A stretch of 64,000 nt of DNA from Corinectria fuckeliana (Eukaryota; Ascomycota; Sordariomycetes; Hypocreales; Nectriaceae). Positions 58,279-64,000 of this stretch are shown here, one piece after another (within the stretch, counting starts at the first letter, position 1; every line of letters begins with the position of its first letter). The notes below the pieces were generated by a model. The model had not been told where the DNA came from. It saw only the letters and a program-made list of their open reading frames with translations, and ran no database searches. Made by a program: the position numbers and the translations under genes. The stretch covers positions 1 to 64,000 of the forward strand of contig WPDH01000449.1 in assembly GCA_019137255.1 (NCBI GenBank), read 5' to 3'.

Positions 58279-59631
58279 ATGTCGGCTGAGACATACGAGA
58301 GTATCCCCGAGATGGAGACGCCCGACGTCCAAGAGGAAACCCAGTTCCCCCCTGATACCCAGCTTCCCCCTGACGATATCCCTCCCGCTAACCATGATGC
58401 CAGCAACCCTCTGCCAACGGGCAGGTTCACGGAGCACATCTCCCCGTCCTCGTCGCTGCTTCGACACCCGCAGTCGGCGCGGCAGCCAGATATCGGAGGC
58501 GGCCAGCCCCCAGCGGACGACACCGCCGCGGACGTCCCAGAGAGCTACCGGCTCCGGACCGTGCCCGTGCTTCCCGAGGTGAATCTGGAGGAGCGCATCG
58601 CCGAGGGATCAAGCCTCTTCGGCACCCGGGAGGACGAGACGCTCTTCGAGATTGGCAGATGCCACCGCTCGACCATGGCGGGCTACATGGTCCCGAGCTA
58701 CACGCTGCGCGGCGACGACTTCCGCGCCCGGCTGAGAGGCCAGAGCCCCGCGGACGAGGTCAGGCTCGAGTACGACAGCCTCTGGCTCCAGGTGCAGATG
58801 TTCTGGGACACGATGATCCGCATGCAGCCCAACCCCATCACCAGCGAGATCCGGGAGCTCGCGGCCGCCGTGGACCTGATGGCCGACGTGGCCGCGGGCC
58901 GCCTCATCGCCGACGTCCGGCCGGGCTACGCGCCGGAGCTCGCCCTGCGCAACGTCAAGGAGCTGCGCCGGCGGCTGCAGGGCCTCGAGCTGGCGCTGCG
59001 GTCCGCCGCGGCCGTCTGCGGCACGGCGCCCAAGCTGCACTGCGGGTGCGTCACGGCCGTCGCGCTGAAGCGGTGCAAGGACAAGGCGCGGCTGTGGTCG
59101 CGGCTCTTCGGCGCCAGGGACCAAGACGGCCACGGCCACGGCCGCGACCCCGACTCCGACCCCTCCGAGGCCCGGCACTTTGGCGTGCGCGACGCGGCGT
59201 GCCTCCTGCGGCTGGAGGACTTCCTGACGCACGTGTCGCGCGAGTTCGAGCGCCAGCTGCGGCGCGAGGCCGAGCCGCAGGTCCTGGTGCCGACGGCCCT
59301 GAGCCTCATGGCCGAGCCCATGGCGGCGCTGCTCGGGGCGCGCGAGGTGCGCACGCTGGCGGAGCTCAAGGCGGCGTGGGCCGAGGAGGTGCTGTGCGCC
59401 GCGGGCTTCCGGCACGCCGTGGCGCGCGAGGTGCGGGAGCTGGTGGGCGACGCTGCGGCGTTCCGGCGGAGGCACGGCCAGCTGAGCCACCGCGAGGGGT
59501 GCGACCAGCGGCCGGAGCGGAACGGGGGCTTCATCCGGCAGCTCGCGAGGCCGGGGCTCGGGACCGGCGACGCCGCGGGTCGGCCGTGGTCGAGGTCCGG
59601 CCCGCTGCGAGCGATGTTCCGGAAGGCTTAG
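58279..59631 (+). CDS. Unrecognised GC-rich helical protein
   Basis: A single exon encodes 450 residues. Residues 1-100 are acidic and Pro-rich (EMETPDVQEETQFPPDTQLP). The remainder is predicted helical, rich in Ala, Arg, Leu and Glu: EYDSLWLQVQMFWDTMIRMQ at about 165, NVKELRRRLQGLELALRSAA at about 230 and REFERQLRREAEPQVLVP at about 315. Codons end in G or C almost throughout, making the locus the most GC-rich of the window and leaving long frames open in other registers. This frame is preferred because its composition is the most balanced. No family recognised and no membrane segment. Confidence 0.65.
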   Translation: MSAETYESIPEMETPDVQEETQFPPDTQLPPDDIPPANHDASNPLPTGRFTEHISPSSSLLRHPQSARQPDIGGGQPPADDTAADVPESYRLRTVPVLPEVNLEERIAEGSSLFGTREDETLFEIGRCHRSTMAGYMVPSYTLRGDDFRARLRGQSPADEVRLEYDSLWLQVQMFWDTMIRMQPNPITSEIRELAAAVDLMADVAAGRLIADVRPGYAPELALRNVKELRRRLQGLELALRSAAAVCGTAPKLHCGCVTAVALKRCKDKARLWSRLFGARDQDGHGHGRDPDSDPSEARHFGVRDAACLLRLEDFLTHVSREFERQLRREAEPQVLVPTALSLMAEPMAALLGAREVRTLAELKAAWAEEVLCAAGFRHAVAREVRELVGDAAAFRRRHGQLSHREGCDQRPERNGGFIRQLARPGLGTGDAAGRPWSRSGPLRAMFRKA

Positions 59632-61098
59632 GGGGCGACCAGACGGGACAGTGCGGGTCTTCAGGATGGGAGTATGAATGTAGACCGGGGGATGGCTAGG
59701 TGGGCATCTATTGTTCTGTTCTCTGTTCTCATGACTGGCGGCTACATTGGGTTGTTCTCGCTACGGCGTGTCGAGACAGAGTCTTGGGCCATGCTATGAT
59801 AGACTACGCCTCTGGTGTATACGACGGTCTCTAGGTGAAAGAGAAAAGCACTACATAATTCATAGAAGCAGTCGGAGTACAGGCTGAGCGAGATTGGCTC
59901 TGGGACAAACACCATGCCTCCTCTCCCATGGCGCTGCTGACACCATGTTTCTTGAGTTGGATTGCTTAGACTACCTTAGTACCAAGGAACACAAATTGAA
60001 TTACGCATCTGCGGCGGACAACAGATCAAACCCAAATGGCACCCCACGCAAAGGCGAGCATGAAAAAGCTCACAGCACGTTGCCCGGAATCCCAGAAACT
60101 GCTGAAAGCTCACGGCAAAGCGGTGGTCCCATTTCCACTTGAAACATCTCTTGGGTCTCCCCAGGAAAAGGCGATTGAGCAGCTCGGAGCCCCCTCACCG
60201 CTATTTCCGCAGCCGTGTTTACCATTTCTTGGTGAAACTTGCGTTAGCCTACACTTTGTTGCTGCATCGTAGGTTACCTGAAGCTTCAATCTGGCCAAGG
60301 GACCGCAGAGACCGCCGGTCTTCTAAAGAGTTAAATATAGACTTGGAAGTTGGCAGCCCTAGATGACATTGAAAACCCCTTCACCTTGCCATCCCAGACG
60401 AACGCGTATCCTGATCAAATTGAGGAATTTAAAGACCTCATTTGTCACAGTTGGATAAAAGTAAAGGGCTTTTGTCCCGCATCCAGACGCTCAGCCTGTA
60501 ATACTTGTCGTCTTGGATTAAAATGTAAAACCTTACTGGGACCTTGGATCTGGGTTGGAAAGTCCATCATATGCCCCCCGTCCTCGTGTGTTGGTATTTT
60601 CGTCGTACAACAATGGCTGATTTGACGGCTTGCTCCTAGACGGCACATTCGGGGGAGGATCTTTTGGTCGTCTCCATAAACGCAGAGTTGCCCGACCAGA
60701 GCCTTAATGCACTCCACTAGCAGGGTTCCAAGCAAACGTCTTATGAACCACCCAACCAGAGACACTGATTTACTGATGGTCGAACATGAAGATGTCACAG
60801 AATTAGGCCAAATGTAAGAACTGCCCTCGCCAGTACTGCTCATCGTTCGAGCAACCCGGGTCAATGGCCTTGAGGCCGTCCAATGTAGTAAACAAGTTGT
60901 TTTCCCATAGCGCCGGGTCCTTTCCCAAGCATCATCCATCTTGAGCCAGGTATATGCTGCCGTAATTCGTCATGAATATTGTCGTGTCGTTCCAAGTCGT
61001 AGCCAAAGGCCGACCCTAGTAAGGGGTCAGAAGAGTACCACCGTGGTGTGATGGTAGGTAGAGTGTTGAAGTGGTGCGAGGTTTCCTCGTCTTTAGCC
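59632..61098. other. 1.5-kb intergenic region downstream of the methyltransferase
   Basis: Contains only short frames without known motifs. It converges on the methyltransferase stop at 61,099. Nothing else recognised. Confidence 0.4.
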
Positions 61099-62567
61099 TC
61101 ATGCTGAGGGCACAGGCTGCGCCTTTGTCTTATTCCAAGGCTTTTGCGCATAGATGCTGTAATAAGGAAAGTAGGAGTGAAACTTGGGTAAGCCGTTGAC
61201 CTCCTCGCTGAGGGACTTGCGGACATCAACGAGGAACATTTCAATCTGCAGGCTGGTCCACTGCAAGCCATCGCGGAATGGTCGCCGGGACAGGCCGACA
61301 AGCCCCCACATTATGACATCGCGCAGGACATGGCCGCATTCCTGGAGCCGGACCTTCTTGGCCCAGGGACCGATGGGGCACTTGAGGCTATCTCGTACTT
61401 GGCCCTGGAACCCCGCGGCGACCAGCTCGTCCTCGACAAACCGGATGCCGTGGATGTCGCTGCCCAGGGCTGCCATGCCTTCCTGTAGGTACCGCAGAAA
61501 GTCCCGGAGAGCGTATGGGCCGTCGCATGAATCGTCGTCGCACGCCGAGATGTATTGGAACTCTTGGATTTCCACGTAGCCTCCGGGCTTCAGATGTCTG
61601 TACGAGAGTCAGTGGGGTGAGCGAGGTGAGGACAAGCAGGCCGGTAAGCGCACTTAAATATGCGTTCCCACAGCTGAGGCCGGTCTCTGATGGAGTGGAT
61701 AGTGTGGCGGATATGTATATAGTCGAATTTCTCATCGGCGTAGGTCCAGCCTGCCTCGTGCTCAATGTCATCTACGACAAACAAGACGTTCTCTGGGACC
61801 CAATCGGGTTGAATTGGGGACAGATCCATGCCGTGAAATTGGCAGTTTGGGTACTCATCAGCAACTGCGAGTAATGTGAGCTAGATTGACCCCTCCAAGC
61901 GGCGAAACTGCTGAGAAGAAACCTACGATCGATGCACCATTTGCCAGTTCCAGTGCCTGCAGCAAAACGAGTCAGCCTCGGCGCAATGGAAATATTCAGC
62001 CCAGCGAAGCGAGAACGACCTACCCAGATCAAGCACCTCGGCTCCCTGTTCCAGCCGGTCGTGGATTGGCGCAAAGAACGATTCGCCATCGCACAAGTAC
62101 ACGGTGAGGTTGTGCTTCAGGTCGTCACGGTACTGCTCCGTCTCGTCGTTGGGGAACAGGTATTTGCCGGCGTGGTAGGCGTGGTAGCGGAGGCCGCCGT
62201 CGACGATGTGCTGGCGGATGCTGTCGGTCAAGCTGCGGGTGTCGTCGAGATCTTCCGCGTCGTACTCGCCGCGCTCGATGCTCTGGATAACGGCGGCTTC
62301 TTGCGTGCTGCCGACGGCGATTGCGGAGGTAGACGAAGCGGGAGACGGGGGTCCGAGGCTGCGGAAGCTGTTCTTCGCTTCGGCCTCAGCTTCAGTCTCG
62401 ACTCCGGGATCTGTTTCTTGGTAGTCGACGTCGTCGGATGGAGACATGGTGGCGAGGCGGACGTGGTGGTCGTGATGAGGAGTACCGGGGTGCGGCTTGT
62501 CGGACAAGGTCGCGGGCGGTTCAGGGCCTGGTGTACGGCGAAGGATGGAGTTGGGAGGAGAGTTCAT
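61099..62567 (-). CDS. LaeA-like class I SAM-dependent methyltransferase
   Basis: Exons 62,024-62,567, 61,927-61,956, 61,654-61,864 and 61,099-61,597 join in frame (introns 67, 62 and 56 bp) to 427 residues. Exon 2 is only 30 bp and completes SAM motif I: EVLDLGTGTGKWCIDLADEY (about 177-196). Motif II-like PNCQFHGMDLSPIQPDWVPE is followed by FDYIHIRHTIHSI and FKHLKPGGYVEIQEF (motif III). The first 115 residues are disordered (EAEAEAKNSF, SPASSTSAIAV). DGGLRYHAYHAGKYLFPNDE, just before the domain, is typical of the LaeA/Methyltransf_23 group, whose best-known member LaeA controls secondary-metabolite clusters through the velvet complex. Most genomes hold many paralogues, so this may instead be a metabolite tailoring enzyme. 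No metabolic partner is adjacent. Confidence 0.9.
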
Positions 62568-64000
62568 GGTGGTCTTGAGGAGCTGAAGCCGTGTTGTTCG
62601 CCTCCCAGAGTGGACCCGGGGCCGCGGAGAGAGCAGACGTTGGATCCTATCGTCGCAGTCGCGGGCCGGAAGGCAAAAGGAAAGAAAGAAGTCGGGGGAA
62701 TGGGATTGGAACTAGGAGGAGCAAGAAAAGAAGGCGGCGGCCCCGCTGAACAAGAATTGGCAATTCGCGGGCGAAGGCAAAAAGGCGCGCTAAACGCAAG
62801 ACGGGGCCGGCAGTTGAAGTGACAGGACAGACAGAAGTACAGAAGTTTGGGTGGGATGATGGGCTGGGTTGTTTGGTTTGGTTTGGTTGCGATGGCGCAC
62901 GCCGATCGCAGTGTGTCTGAGCAACTGACGTCACGGTCCGAAGATCGGCCTGAGCACTGTGGGAGTGAGTGAGTGGGTTGACGGGGCGAATATGCGAGTG
63001 TGTGTCTGTATGTCTAGGCTGTGTGTACTTTAATCACCAGAATATTGGATTGGGGAGAGAGAGAGAGAGAGATCAGAGAGGGATAGAAAGACCTAGCTAT
63101 CATCGACAGCAGGGCCCTAAATACTATGTAACCGCCAAAACCAGGCCAAGGCTCCACGCACGACACCGACACACAGACTCCTCCACTCACTAACCAACAA
63201 CCTTACATAGTAGGTAGACTAAGAGAGGCGCACGAGCCGAGTCGGGCCCAAGCCGCACCCTAGGACGGGACGGGAGCCATCTAAGCTAGCTTAAGCTTGA
63301 TCCGGGTAGGTTCTCTCTTGTTAGAACCGGAGGTTAGGTAGGTTCGGGGTAGATCTCGCCGAACTTGGCCATTTCAAAGGGCATATGGATTTATTGTCTA
63401 TACTATTACTAATGTATAGTACGAAGTGAGTGCGCTACGTAGCAACGTAAAGTTGTACTTTGTACTGCGATACCCCCCGGCATCGATCCAAGGATCAATA
63501 GAAGATTCACGGATTGTTACCCCGAGCCTGCCAACCTGTACGTACATACAGTACCTACTAGTGTATGCCTGGGTAGCCTATCGCGCCCCTGGTGAGTTTA
63601 GATAACAGGACCATGATGAACGTTTATCCATACAGATGATGCAGGCTTGTGGCTCTTTGTGATTACAGTATGTACACCGTCCCCGGCAAGATCAAACATC
63701 GGCAACCAAGTTCCCGGGATCCCGCTGACAGCTCCATTCGGTCCTGTTGGTTGGTGCGGCTTGTGCGTTTGCAGCTCTTACAGCAAAATGTCATGTTCTC
63801 GGGGCAGTTCCATTGGCGCGTCGTTGGGTCGTGATCACAGGGGGCCTCGGTTCCGCAGTGGCCGGGTCCCATCACGGCGGAGCTGGAAGCCCGTAGTGGG
63901 GTCGGTAGAAGGGGCGAGGGCGAGGCCGTGAGGGGCTACGGGGCGGGGGGCTACAGCGGCTACAAGGGATGTGCATAGGGGCCCTCTCCACTGGGCGATG
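62568..64000. other. 1.4-kb region at the right edge without a gene
   Basis: The part to about 62,900 is the methyltransferase promoter and purine-rich leader. A GA microsatellite lies at 63,053-63,071. The rest shows no supported frame. Confidence 0.4.
63053..63071 (+). repeat. GA microsatellite
   Basis: GGG followed by about eight GA units. Simple repeat. Confidence 0.8.

Noticed and set aside
58659..59699. 346-codon frame in another register of the GC-rich gene
   Set aside because: Composed mostly of Arg, Ala, Gly and Pro, the usual result of reading a high-GC3 gene out of frame.
61932..62822. 296-codon plus-strand frame
   Set aside because: Antisense to the methyltransferase first exons and leader.
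1..64000. CRISPR arrays, operons with ribosome binding sites, riboswitches
   Set aside because: Nothing of this kind was seen, and none is expected in fungal nuclear DNA apart from rare TPP riboswitches, for which no thiamine gene is present.

Overview
The window looks like nuclear DNA of a filamentous ascomycete (Pezizomycotina, probably a sordariomycete). Genes carry short introns of about 46-175 bp with GT-AG ends and CTAAC-type branch points. Family content is fungal: PDR-type ABC transporter, Zn2Cys6 factor, LaeA-like methyltransferase, DUF3669 protein, UBC6, TMEM135-like protein. The first 9 kb is AT-rich DNA in which CpA, TpG and CpG are nearly absent, the mark of repeat-induced point mutation (RIP). 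Gene models were built by hand from reading frames and splice signals; family names come from motif recognition, not from searches.

Layout. (1) 1-9,019: two dead transposons side by side. A Ty1/copia element on the minus strand runs off the left edge (integrase and reverse transcriptase remnants, LTR at 4,542-5,045). A Mutator-like element (MULE) occupies 5,107-9,010, with 89-bp terminal inverted repeats and a 9-bp target-site duplication, and ends 250 bp before the DPM3 start codon. (2) 9.2-17.8 kb: housekeeping-type genes DPM3, a coiled-coil protein of uncertain role, an OXLD1-like mitochondrial protein, a DUF3669 gene with an in-frame stop, xanthine phosphoribosyltransferase and a sugar O-acetyltransferase. 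(3) 19.8-40 kb: accessory block with a small orphan protein, a Zn2Cys6 factor, a decayed ENA-type cation ATPase, a CYP52-clan P450, an A-T-C NRPS-like enzyme and a PDR transporter. The last three are neighbours and, with the factor, could be a small secondary-metabolite cluster. (4) 40-45 kb: about 5 kb with no convincing gene. (5) 45-62.6 kb: SAM50 and UBC6 (divergent), a BTB-like protein, a TMEM135-like membrane protein, two unrecognised proteins and a LaeA-like methyltransferase. (6) 62.6-64 kb: no gene seen.

Working together. DPM3 serves dolichol-phosphate-mannose synthesis at the ER, SAM50 mitochondrial outer-membrane assembly, and UBC6 ER-associated degradation. The P450, NRPS-like enzyme and transporter would fit synthesis, tailoring and export of one small molecule. 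That link is inferred from position and family only. No RNA gene, CRISPR array or intact transposon was found.
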